Source: Aphis gossypii
Taxonomy: Eukaryota; Arthropoda; Insecta; Hemiptera; Aphididae
Assembly: GCF_020184175.1 (NCBI RefSeq)
Contig: NC_065531.1
Coordinates: 88,134,604 to 88,198,603, forward strand
Direction: 5' to 3'
DNA: 64,000 nt
The position numbers and the translations under genes were made by a program. Position 1 is the stretch's first letter; every line of letters begins with the position of its first letter. Shown here one piece after another: positions 36,257 to 47,554 of this stretch. The notes below the pieces were generated by a model. That model searched no databases, had not been told where the DNA came from, and saw only the letters and a list, made by a program, of their open reading frames with translations.

Positions 36257-38826
36257 GAATCTAGGACGTTTCCCCCCCCCATGCCTTTCCCCCCCGTTAC
36301 AATGGACGTTTCCCCCCCGAACAGGACAATTCCCCCCCGAACAAAAAAAAAATAAGTAGACAATAATAATATACAATGCAAATAAATAAATGTAAAAACA
36401 AAAATGATTGAATTAATATATAAATATAATTGTATAAATGTAAATAGGTAAATCTACTGCAGCTTACGAAAATTAAATAATATAAATCAAAAATATCACG
36501 GAATATAATAAAAGTGTTTATCAAAAATACAAAACTAAATAATATTATAAAAAATATCACGGAATATAATAAAATTGTTAATATTAAAATACAAAATTAA
36601 ATAATAATTATGAAAAATATCACTTTATTCTGGTAAGATAGCTCACGGAAATTAAAAAATTTAAAATATCATTTGAAAAACGTTCGCATAATTTTTTTAA
36701 CCTATCGTCCTTACCTAAATTACTACGAAAAGCTCCTGATCTATAATTTAAAATTTTTATTGAAGCACTTGAGTGGCTCATTTGTAGAGCTTCAATAAAA
36801 AGCCAAATATTTGGATGGTTAATTCGCACTAGAGTTGCAAATTTATTATTCCACCCTTCCAAAATATTGTTTGTTCTACCTATACCAGCTTTAGTTAACT
36901 CAAACACGTTCCACATGGAAGGTGGAAATAATGGAGGTGTTCTGGTAAATATATACTTTAATTCTACATTTTCTTTATTCCTATAGCGACCGTTAACATA
37001 AGTTGTATCAAAGTACGTAAGAATTTGATCAGCATCTTGGTTATAAAATTTTTCATATAAAATTTCCATACCTAAAACACAACCACAATCTACATCTACC
37101 TATTTATGAAAAAAAAAAATAGTTATTAATCATAATGTAGTAATGTACATATCTTTTTTGACATAATTGACTGGTGAAAATGCATGACCAGTTATCATTG
37201 CGATATCTCATTGGAATTGTTTGTCTTCTTTATATTTTTTGACTAGCCCATACTCTTGGATTTTACGCCATACTGATTGACATAGATGAAAATAGTAACA
37301 GTGAATTTTTACTTTCGGTAGTACTTTTTCAATCGCAATAACGACAGCTTTCTCAAAATCTATTGTTATTTGTACCACTTCACAATTTGGACATTTTGCA
37401 CAAATAACAGAAAGCATTTCGGTATATGTATTTTTTGTTTTATTTTGAAGAAGAATGTACACCAAAGGAACTGTTACTGAGCCCATTTTAACATGAATAA
37501 TATAAACTTGGTTAAAGCCTGTAGGCGCAGTTGAAAATGTTCCATCCATGTACCAATATTTTGACGTTTTTAATAATTCCAAACTTTCTGGAGATGAAAA
37601 AATTATTATTCTATTTTCATTATTCTGATTGTCATATAATAAAAACGGTTGAGGATTTTCACCTCCTGTTGTTGCCCATATACCAGTCACTTTCAACTCA
37701 TTTATTGGTACTAAGGGTGGATAAGATGCATTTTTAACTCTTCTTAAACTTCGTTTTATGCTGTTTTCGGCTGGCATTAACTTTGCTTCGTTGGATAAAT
37801 TTATTGTAGCTTTGGAAAATATAATAGAAGGAGGCTCAGAATGATTTTTCGCATTATTTTTCATTAACGATAATGTTTTTGCTACTTCAACTTCAGCTGG
37901 GCAGGCACTATGATTGTGATCAGTTGTAGAAATAATAACTTTGATGCTCTCATCGGTTGTAATACTTCCCTGACAGCTATTTTCATTGTTCTTGGATTTT
38001 TTTACACAATTCCAACGTATACCCACTTTAACAAGTTTTTGTTTAAAATATACAAAATTTTCAAAAATTATTTTTTTACCACCCGTTTTAGTATTAATTA
38101 TTTCCATTATAAATTTATTAAATTCACAAGTCACAAGAACGAACTGTTTACGCACAATGTTACGAACTTTACTAAGAGACATAAAATCAAGAAATGTAAT
38201 ATAGATAATTTGAGGTAGGTTTATCAATCATTGCCAATTAAATTGGATAATAAATAACCTAAGTGAATGATGATAATAAGGGATGGGATTTTACAAATTT
38301 TATATTTTATTTTTTATTTTTATAGTATTAAAGTTACCATTGTTACGTACTAATTGGTTACTAATTCAGTAATACTTATCGATGCCTATATGGCTATGAG
38401 AAAATTGTTATCGGCGATAACTTGTACTTACCAGTTACCTATGTAATACATACTATTATTATTATAATATATAATTACCAATTATAGGTATATAATAGTG
38501 GTAATTTGAGTGGAAAGGCCTAGCTATGATAAAATTGTTATCGACGATAATTTGTCGTACTATATAATTTAGTATTCGTACCTTAAACTAAGAAAACGCA
38601 TTAAAATCGTCAAAAAATGCAAAAAAATATGTTTAAATAATCAATATCATACTTAAGATGATCGTATACTTCTGGTAAAACCAAAGTACCTATTTTCAAA
38701 ATTATTATTATGTAAAAAAATATAAACATCAATTCGGGGGGGAAACGTCTCAGTCCGGGGGAGAAATGTCCAGTACCGCTAAAATTCTCGGGGGGGGAAG
38801 GCACGGGGGGGAAACGTCCATATACC
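36257..38826 (-). mobile_element. Mutator-like transposable element (MULE) with 9-bp target duplication
   Basis: The element is bounded by identical GTCGTAATT 9-mers (36248-36256 and 38827-38835), the duplication size typical of Mutator elements. Both ends contain several copies of a (G)GACGTTTCCCCCCC-type word in opposite orientation, so each TIR is itself a small array of G-tract motifs (36264-36340 and 38735-38820). Between them is one minus-strand transposase gene. This is a structurally complete but probably inactive copy. Confidence 0.85.
36620..38227 (-). pseudogene. FLYWCH/MULE transposase, interrupted
   Basis: DDE-type transposase of the MULE superfamily, which would excise and insert the surrounding element. 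The N-terminal part (38227-37208, 339 aa) has a FLYWCH-like zinc finger (RWNCV, then C, then DHNHS), followed by the catalytic core with Asp in YWYMDGTF and Asp in TIDFEKAV, and CYYFHLCQSVWRKIQE. A TGA at 37208-37210 then stops the frame, but the same frame continues with DIAMITGHAFSPVNYVKKD, so this is a premature stop and not the natural end. The C-terminal part (37069-36620, 149 aa) holds GRTNNILEGWNNKF, with the likely third acidic residue, and ends at 36620. An A/T-rich gap around 37080-37150 also separates the parts and may be a small intron or decay. Likely non-functional unless the stop is bypassed. Confidence 0.8.
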
Positions 38827-38835
38827 GTCGTAATT

Positions 38836-39613
38836 ACTGCGTATACCTACTTAATGCGTATACTACTCTACCATTTCTACCAATTTTGCTTTGTCATAGT
38901 CCATAGGTAGATATAATCTTCTATAAAAATTTTTTTTTTTTCATCTAATTACTTTATTTTATTTATTTATTTATTTTATCAACTGTAAAAACTAATTATA
39001 TATTTGAAGTTATAATGCCAACTAATTTAGTGTTTGTCTATATAATGAAAATACTTTGAAATTTAAGTAGGTAGGTAATTTTAAGTAAACTTAAACTTGA
39101 GAATAATTATTAAATTATTTTATCACATTACCAAGTACCAACCAATCAAAATACATTAGGATTAGGTTGAACCATAAAATATAAATTATAAAAAATTATA
39201 ACATGTATTAGCCCATTATATTTTCAAAAAAATAGTACAATTCCATGTAGGTACTAGGCCAATCAATTTCCAGATGCACACCACTCAAACCTTTATGTCT
39301 ATACCTATTCGTATAATCGTATCAATACCTATAGATACGAATACAACTCTGCTGTACCTATATTAGTTAAGTGTATTATAGGTCACTGTTGTGTTAAATT
39401 TGATTTCAATGATAAATCATTCTAAGCGGAAAGAGTTAGTCAGCCTATGTAACACATATAATTTAATATTTATTTTCATGATATAGTTATCAAAAATCAC
39501 CTAGTCAAAAATGTCATTAAAATTCTAGATTTTTTTTTTTTTTTGGAGGAAAATTAGGTCTTATAAAAATATTCAACAGTAGGTAATTATTTAGTTTTAC
39601 CATTTCTATTATA
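38836..39613. other. Intergenic, family A left-end fragment only
   Basis: No gene seen. Around 39345-39450 there is a left-end fragment of repeat family A (ACTCTGCTGTACC, then TTTCAATGATAAATCATTCTAAGCGG). Confidence 0.35.
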
Positions 39614-40018
39614 CAGAGTGCGGCAGTCAAACACTCAAACCCGACGATTTAAAAAGAACTGGTGGGCAGGGCTAAAGTGGTAGAGATTTCGGGAATGTTC
39701 TTATCGCTTTTAAATACTCGGAATTCAGACAATTCAGTAAACATGGAGCATTGGTCGAGTGAACAGCGTACGTTCGTGGTAAAAGCGTATTACAAAAATA
39801 ATGATAATATATGTATAATATAATATTATGACAATATGACGTGTGGCTAACCAAGGAAGGAATTTGTGTGACATAATTTTTAAAAAATGAAGTTTTTAAA
39901 CACATAACATAAAATTCTGCTTGTGTAGTTTTAATTTGTTTGGCAAAAAATTAACAAAAATTTTTTTTTCTATTTTTTTTTAATTTTTTTAATCATCGGA
40001 TTTGACTGCCGCACCCTA
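39614..40018 (+). mobile_element. Deletion derivative of a Tc1/mariner-type element with a DUF4817-like transposase start
   Basis: TA dinucleotides flank ends that share the word GTGCGGCAGTCAAA in inverted orientation (left CAGAGTGCGGCAGTC, right inverted TAGGGTGCGGCAGTC). Inside, an ATG at 39743 opens a 26-codon frame, MEHWSSEQRTFVVKAYYKNN. This resembles the start of the DUF4817 helix-turn-helix region seen at the N-terminus of some insect transposases; it then runs into AT-rich filler and a stop. Only ~405 bp remain, so the catalytic part is deleted. Confidence 0.6.
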
Positions 40019-40062
40019 TATTTATTTAATAAATAATAATAATAAAAACCAATAAATTCCCT

Positions 40063-40341
40063 CATAGGCGTTTCAGGGTATGTATAGCAACACCTGCGGG
40101 CTGCAAACACTCACAATTTTTATTTTTACTAACTAAAAATAGTTAGTAACGTAGTAGTTAAAATTTACAAAATAAGAAACATTACAAAAGACGTCTAGCA
40201 TTGTAATAATAATAGTAATACGTAATGACGTATCGTATAAAATAAATAACATTTTTGTATTGATCAAATAAATAATATGTATTGACTTATTAAATATAAT
40301 TTTTAGCAACACCTACCACTAAGTCCTGCGCACGCCTATGC
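40063..40341. mobile_element. hAT-like MITE with 8-bp target duplication
   Basis: AATTCCCT occurs at both sides (40055-40062 and 40342-40349). The ends read CATAGGCGTTTCAGGG and, inverted, GCATAGGCGTGCGCAGG, each followed by a word related to AGCAACACC. Non-coding, 279 bp. The interior includes a short hairpin, ACTAACTAAAAATAGTTAGT. Confidence 0.65.
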
Positions 40342-40349
40342 AATTCCCT

Positions 40350-41141
40350 ATCTCATCTCTATACATTACAATAATATGTAAAAAAGACATCACAACAATC
40401 CGACGCGCATTCTGATGGATGCGTTTATTCCAGACCATAATTTTTTGTTCCGGCCGGTCAGGTTCAGCATACTTCCTTTATCACAATTTACAGCGGTTCC
40501 TAAACTGGGAGTCGCAAGCCATGTTATTTTGCCATAACAACAAAAATATTTGTAAATTTAAATACTATAAATTTGTTACCTACTTATTTATTCATGGGAG
40601 CAAAATTTTTTTTTTATTTTTAGTGTGGCGTAAACTAAAAAAGTTTGGGAACTACACTGCAATCTATCAGATAGATTCTATAGTCGGTCAGTTATTTTAT
40701 ATCAAAAACCATGGAATAATCTTAATAATAATGGTAAAACGGTAACACCGAAATTTGTTATCGATAACATTTGATAACTGCCTGTAATGTGTAAATAAAG
40801 ATGATGTGTTTGCCGCCACAACCAGTAAAAGTTCTTTATCTATGGCTACAACTTACTGTCTACAACCTATAATATCGTTTTACCGCGTAAAATCGTTTCG
40901 AGGTCTTTGTGAAACGCGTGTGCGTGCGGGTGAGCACCCGCTTTGAATGGTTTACCACTTACTAGACTGTAGGCGTTATATTATTTTGCCTCCAAATTCA
41001 CGGAATACGTCTACTGTTGTTCAGACCAAACACGTATCGTTTTCGTTCTCATTTCACGTTTGCCGACTGCCGTTTCCGCTCGACAACTACTCTCTGTGTC
41101 TAACTTTATTTGATTGACTATCGACCATAATATTTTCAACG
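40350..41141. other. Upstream region of RRM2, probable promoter and 5' UTR
   Basis: No gene recognised. The last ~250 bases (about 40880-41141) are clearly less AT-rich than the surroundings and contain several CpGs, as expected of a promoter or 5' UTR next to the start at 41142. No specific binding site is claimed. Confidence 0.4.
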
Positions 41142-44100
41142 ATGATGACGATGAACAAAGAAAATGTGATGGACAATTCGCAGCAGCCACAGGTAATTTT
41201 ACCCTCACGGTTATCGTTGGACATAAAACCATACAGGAAGTGTCGTCTATGGACTTTGTTTCGTTTTCTGTTTGCAATAATCGTAATGCAATTTAACTTT
41301 TAAATCGCATGCCTATATTATATTTAATTGTATTGTTGTTGATCGTGGCTATTCAATTCTTCAGTCTTATATTTTCTATAGTGTACAGTGTACTTAATTA
41401 TCTATTCATAGTTCATGCCTATATTAATAACCAAGACACTAAGTATGTATTAAGAGTGATTATTTTGTCTAGAACCAATCGTCATTTCGAAAACTATTAT
41501 TATTGAAAATATATGTAATTTACTGTCCAATTACAACATTGGTATAAATGCGGTTTAGTTCCCACGCGATTTTTTCAATTTTTCTCACCCAAAAATTCGT
41601 ATTTTAAAGCACTGAACACAATAGTTTAATTCAAAAATTCTTGCGAATCATTCTTTTGAAAATTATATCAATCCAAAGTTTACGATTTTATGCATTTACG
41701 CATGGATGCGCGAATGTATACTTTGCTTTTCTCCGTTTGTTGGAAGGTAGGTTGAGTGATAAATACATTAATATATTTAATTTTTACCCTATAACCTACA
41801 TGAGGTTTTACATAGCAAGTTGAGAGGGATAATTTTGATTTGTGGAGCGGAGCGACGAGTGCCTTAACACGCGTAGTCACATTTTTGGTTTCAATTTTTT
41901 TGCATATTTCCACCCATTGTTAAAAACATAATTTTTAAAAGAAATCAAAAAGTAGTTTTTTTATGATTTTATCGTGGATATTACGTAGTTTTGACGTATT
42001 TATTTAATCTATTTTATAATTTTTATAAAACATAATTTTTTAAGTAAAAAAATGTGAGAATTTTCGAATTAGACTTGTATTCAGTGCTTTAAAACACATT
42101 TGGAGGGGGGGGGAGAAATCACATGTGCACTAAACTGCATTTGTTCCAAAGTTTTTAAAGTAATGAGTGGTTCGTGATTAAAAAATCACCTTGTATTAAA
42201 GATTCATGCAAAATTATACTATATAATATCCGTAAGAGCAGGTGAATGAACCAGTAAACAACTCTATAGTACGGTTGTAGCTTACCTTGAATAACTTCCT
42301 AGTTTTTATTTAGGCATCCTTATATTAACTGATTTCCCTCATAGAATAATAACTGATCTGTAATGTAATTATTTTTATAGCAAGGTTTAGGTACCTAGAT
42401 ACTTAGAAAAACTGAATGGTTTTATTTTATTTTATAAAATACATGTCATTAATAGTACAACCCACATTGATCTACATACCAACATATTATTTCCCAATTG
42501 GATATCATGAAAAAATGGTATTGCTATCCCGTATTATTAAAAAAAATATATATTAACATTGAGAATAATGAACCATTCAAATTTAGCAGATGTCAATGGA
42601 CATAGTTTTGGACATTTTACTGATTTAAAATACTACAATTTTCTATTAAGTTGATAATCTTAATGTATTACCTATGCTGTAAATCTAAATACCAAGGATT
42701 TCAAATGTATACTAGAAATACCTTCTAAAGAAAATTAATTTTTTTTTTTTTTGGAAAATAGTATGCAATTTGTTCTATACTTGTGATAATTTAAATGTGG
42801 TTGATTTAAGACATTTAAGTACATGTGATGCTAATGCAGTTTGGTTCTTATGTGATTTTTCAATTTATTTTTCAGGTATTCAGTTATCTTTTTCAGTGTT
42901 TTAAAATAATTGTGAAAACAAAACATGCTAATTTTGGATATGTAACAGTTTGAAATATGTTTTTATTATTGAAAATTTTTATATTATACAATTCTAGCTT
43001 TGACACCAATTTAGTGACTTGAGTTTATATTTTATACATAGTGACTTACCAAGCTCATTCCATTTTTTACTTCAATAATGCAGTTTTAAATACCAGATTT
43101 TTGAAATTTTTAATTACAAATTTTTACATATTTTTAAATTAAAGACCATATTCTATTCAAGTTATTGAGATTTTTTTATACTACTTATGTAGTTTCCTAT
43201 GGAGATAAAAACTTTATTCTTCATTTTTTCACTCATTAAAATTTGTGCTGAATAACTTACAATAAAAAAGGAAGATTGTGTCATTTGAAACAGATGTTTC
43301 TATCATTAAGTAGGTAGTACAAAAAACCTCTCAAAAATTTTAATAAATTCATTATCAAACCAAAAAAAAAAAAGATGAATTATTCCATGTAAATTAAACA
43401 AATGAATTAAATAATAAATATCTGGAAGATAGGAGTACTTTTTTTTTTTATTATATATCAAAATTTAAAACCAACACATTGTACAACCTGTATCTTTATT
43501 ATTCAAATTCAAAAAAAAAAAAAATAAAATCATGTTAATAAATTATGTATTTTTATTATTTTTATTTATTTATTATTTTTTTTTTTCAGAAGACTAAACA
43601 TTTTTTAGAATCTGTGACTGAATATAGAACAAATTTTGATGCCACAATCGAACCCTTATTGAAAGATAATCCCAGACGTTTTGTCATATTCCCTATTATA
43701 TATGATGATATCTGGGCTATGTATAAAAAACAAGAAGCTTCTTTTTGGAATGTAGAGGAAGTTAATTTGAAAAATGTAACATTCTAGTTCATTAAAGTTA
43801 TTAATTAAGCATTTTCTGATTAAAAATTAATTTTTGATTCTAGGATCTTGATGATTGGATTAGATTGACTGATGAAGAACGTCACTTCGTATCCCATGTA
43901 TTAGCATTTTTTGCTGCTTCGGATGGTATTGTTAATGAAAATCTTGTTGAACGATTTTCTCAAGAAGTTCAAGTAACTGAAGCTAGATGTTTTTATGGAT
44001 TTCAAATAATGATGGAGAATATACATTCAGAAATGTATAGCTTATTAATTGATACATATATTCAGGATCCGAAAGAAAAGTAATTAATTCTTTCATTATA

Positions 44101-44892
44101 CAAACTGATTTATATTAATATTATTATTTTTTAAATTTAGAGATTTTTTATTTAATGCTATTGAAACCATGCCATGTGTTAAAAAAAAGGCAGACTGGGC
44201 TCTTAAATGGATAAGTGATAGTAAAGCAACTTTTGGTGAAAGGTTAGTGGCCTTTGCTGCTGTTGAAGGTATATTTTTCTCTGGAAGTTTTGCTGCATTA
44301 TTTTGGTTAAAGAAAAGAGGATTAATGCCCGGCTTAACTTTTAGCAATGAGTTAATTTCTAGAGATGAGGTATGTTAATTTTTTTTATCAATATAATATT
44401 TTTATATTATATACCTAATTTATTATTTTAATATTTTTAGGGTTTACATACAGATTTTGCTTGTCTTTTGTTTAAACACTTGGTTCAAAAACCACCTCAA
44501 GATGTAATTACACACATAATTCGTGAAGCAGTTACTATTGAACAAGATTTTTTGACTAATGCTTTACCTGTTAGAATGGTTGGAATGAACTGTGAAAAGA
44601 TGGCTATATATATTGAATTTGTTGCTGATAGGCTGTTAGTTGAATTGGGATGTCCTACAGTACGTACAATTTATATCATAATAATACTTATTATTCAAAT
44701 TTAAAAATTTAATTAAATATGTAATTATAGGTTTTCAGATCGTCAAATCCATTCCCATTTATGGAACTTATATCTCAACAAGGAAAGACAAACTTTTTTG
44801 AAAAGAGAGTTGGTGATTATCAAAAGGCTTCGGTGGCTGTTACTGAAACTCCTCATCTATCGACAATGGATATAACTGATAAGGACTTTTAA
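41142..44892 (+). CDS. RRM2: Ribonucleoside-diphosphate reductase small subunit (R2), complete, 6 exons
   Basis: Provides the di-iron/tyrosyl-radical subunit that, with the large R1 subunit, reduces ribonucleoside diphosphates to deoxy forms for DNA synthesis. Exons: 41142-41192, 43590-43775, 43844-44079, 44141-44369, 44441-44659, 44731-44892 (about 360 aa; relatives ~390). All splice phases agree. Radical-site ligands are visible: Asp in FFAASDGIVNEN, Glu and His in MMENIHSEMY with the radical Tyr in that same segment, Glu in AAVEGIFFSG, and Glu-x-x-His in RDEGLHTDF. The R1-docking tail ends TDKDF, like the DADF-type end of relatives. The N-terminus is short: MMTMNKENVMDNSQQPQ joins straight to KTKHFLESVTEY, so an extra exon in the 2.4-kb first intron cannot be excluded. 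Start could be any of three close ATGs. Drosophila name RnrS. Confidence 0.95.
41539..42149. mobile_element. Long-TIR element in RRM2 intron 1
   Basis: About 100 bases at each end are inverted relatives. Left: TTGGTATAAATGCGGTTTAG, then TTAAAGCACTGAACACAA. Right, inverted: TTGGAACAAATGCAGTTTAG, then TTTTAAAGCACTGAATACAA. A third, solo arm (AATGCAGTTTGGTTCTTATG) sits at about 42827-42910 in the same intron. No coding frame and no matching target duplication, so the class is open. Confidence 0.55.
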
Positions 44893-45038
44893 ATTATATT
44901 TTAATAGTGGTTTTTTTTCCTTTTTTTTCCTTTTATTTGTGTATTTTTTATTTAATGATTTTTCTCCTTCTCGTAAGAGGGTAATAAGTTACTTTATTTA
45001 ACCAAAAAGCACTAAAAGCACTCTGTATTTTGTTTGTG

Positions 45039-45044
45039 AATAAA
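45039..45044 (+). terminator. Candidate RRM2 poly(A) signal
   Basis: An AATAAA ~150 bases after the RRM2 stop at 44892, followed by T- and TG-rich sequence. Plausible by position only. Confidence 0.4.
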
Positions 45045-45574
45045 ATTATTTTGTCAATGACATATTTATAATTAAAAGAACTTTATTTTAAATTGTATAA
45101 CTTAAAGAAAAAGTATTTAAAATTTTAATAAATTACACTATCATACTTTTCATAATTGTCGTATTTATAGTTGTAATTGTAATTTAAAATTTAGAAATGT
45201 ATGTCGAATGTGTTGTAATTGTTTTACTTATGACTTATTTTACCTTAATCTTTAATTTTTAATTCCCATATAATGAGTTTTGTGTATGCTACATAAAAAA
45301 ATGAAATTTTTATCCAGCATTAGTTTTGGTATATTTTATATCCTACAAGATATAAATTAAGCTTATGCTTGTTTATCGAATCATCGTTCTTTACTTCAAT
45401 TGCTGATTTTGCTGAAATTTTAGACTTCAAGTCTGAAAATAAATTGCATCCAAGTTATAATTATAAACAGTTGGTGAAAATTTAGTCTATATTTTTGAGT
45501 TTTATTACTTCAAATAAAAGTAAACCGATTTTCTCGAAATCTGGATTAGCATAGGTAATAATTCCTGTTTTTTC

Positions 45575-46241
45575 GACTGCATGTTACTTGCGTCCCAAAA
45601 AAAAATATATTTTTCAGGTAGTAAATTTGACCGGTAAGTTGCGTCCCGTTTTGGGGGACTCAAGTCAGCCATATTATCATCGATATTATCATTATAATCG
45701 ATAATTCATAAATTGTAATGTAATAGTATATTATATTAATAACTTAATTAATACATATGTCTTAATTAATAGCGTTAATACTCAAAAGAAAGATTATAGA
45801 AAAAAAAAACATTTAAAATTAGATTACTTAAATAAACAAATTGAAAGTTTTAAAAAAACGATATTTCATCATTCAATTTTATAATTAACGTTTCATTTAA
45901 ATTTCAACCAATATAATAATTCATAACATATGATTTTTTTATTATTTTTTATTATATTATACCTACTATATTTATTATGACAAATGTATAACATGAATTT
46001 TTATATTATTATTATTGCAATTGAATTGAACTGATAATTTATTATAACCATTTTTATTTGTATTAAATTTGTATCATCAATGTACATTTTTATATCGATT
46101 ATATCGATATTTTCGGGACGCAATTAGGTCATAGAAAAAGGTATACCGGGACGCAAATACGCTATGACCTTTTTAAATCTTTTTTTTGCTGGACGCAACT
46201 CACCTACTGTTAATAATTTCGGACGCAAGTAGTATGCTCCC
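45575..46241. mobile_element. Non-autonomous TIR element with iterated ACTTGCGTCC ends
   Basis: GTTTTTTC 8-mers flank it (45567-45574 and 46242-46249). The ends align base for base: GACTGCATGTTACTTGCGTCC-type at the left and GGGAGCATACTACTTGCGTCC-type inverted at the right. The word (A)TTGCGTCC recurs two to four times in each end. 667 bp, no coding frame; the AT-rich interior has short ATCGATAT-type palindromes. 8-bp duplication suggests hAT. Confidence 0.7.
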
Positions 46242-46471
46242 GTTTTTTCTTATTTAGTGTTAGGTAAATAAGTTTTACCCGATTATTATGAAAAAACCAG
46301 TAATTTTTAATTTTGGCCTGCCAAAAATATAAATTATGTTATCCAAAAATTACCCTCAGTACCTAGATAGTCGATAGACTGTACAAAATAACAGTTTGAG
46401 TTAGTGTAAAAAAGAATTGTATAAAACAAAGTACCTAGGTAATTAAAAGACAAAAGTGTCATCAGTGGGTG

Positions 46472-46782
46472 CAGTGTTGAATCTAGAAAATTTTTCTAGG
46501 GGGGGCTTACTTTTTTTTTCATTGGTGAATGATGATACTGTCAGTAGATAGTTATTAGTTCCTATATTGACAATACGGTAAAAAAACATTGATATAAATA
46601 AATTATATTTTAATACCTAACCTAACGCCATTAGATGATGTAATCGTAACGAGTATTGTGCATTTAATAAATATGTACATTTTGTTGAAAGTTGTATTCG
46701 TCAGGGGGTGCGAAAGAAATTTCAGGGGAGGCATTTGCGATTTGCCCTACCCCTGAAGTACATATACCTAGATTCAACACTG
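46472..46782. mobile_element. hAT-like MITE with CAGTGTTGAATCTAG ends
   Basis: Perfect 15-bp TIRs, CAGTGTTGAATCTAG, are flanked by AGTGGGTG (46464-46471) and AGCGGGTG (46783-46790), an 8-bp target duplication with one mismatch. 311 bp and non-coding. The CAGTG start and 8-bp duplication fit hAT. Confidence 0.75.
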
Positions 46783-46790
46783 AGCGGGTG

Positions 46791-47554
46791 GCTTCTTCAT
46801 TCAACATTTTTAATTTTCCTATCAACTAGCTTATACTCGATTGTGCCGATTGTTTATATTATAATAAGGATAAAAAAAAAAAGTTAAGAGTAATGTTCCA
46901 AATTTAATAAAATAATACCATTGATTATACCTAGTAGTATTTATTATCAATGATAATAATATAATATCTAAATAAATAATAAAAATCAGTTCAAGTCTTC
47001 AAGATAAACTTTAACTATTTTGTATTTTTTTTTTTTAGTTAACAAGATCGTATAATTACTCTATGGTCTTCATATTGCCTAAACTATACTCCTTAAAATT
47101 AAAGCGTTAGTAATTCTTCCCTTCCTAACGGACAATATTTTGTTTAACGCCACAACAAAGTACAAACCACATTGGCTACACTGAATTCAAACATTTCTAA
47201 CTACTATTTCATTTGAATTTCCGTTGAATTTTATCACAGTTTTTTAGTAAGAAGTTCTTACTAATTCTTAAGAGTATAGTAAGTATTATAGTAACTGTAG
47301 TGTGTATACACCTTGGTTTCACTTATAATTTATTATACCACTATTAGTTATTACCACTATTCACTGTTACTGTTCAGTCTTCTGTGTACACTGTACAGTG
47401 TAGTGGATTTATGAGTTAAGACTTGTACTTTGTAGATACCAATTACAATTTACAAGCCATAGAATTATATTTTGTGGTTGTTATATAATTATATAATTTT
47501 GTGTATTATATATGACGGAGTACGAAAAAATTTTCATTAATTCGTTAATGTGTC
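46791..47554. other. Upstream region of the CENP-T candidate
   Basis: Intergenic between the hAT-like MITE and the start codon at 47555. A perfect palindrome-like stretch, TGTACACTGTACAGTGTA, lies near 47387-47404. No other feature can be named. Confidence 0.35.

Noticed and set aside
36297..36560. Minus-strand 87-codon hydrophobic frame
   Set aside because: Made of A/T-rich sequence and the C-tract TIR of the MULE; no sign of a real gene.
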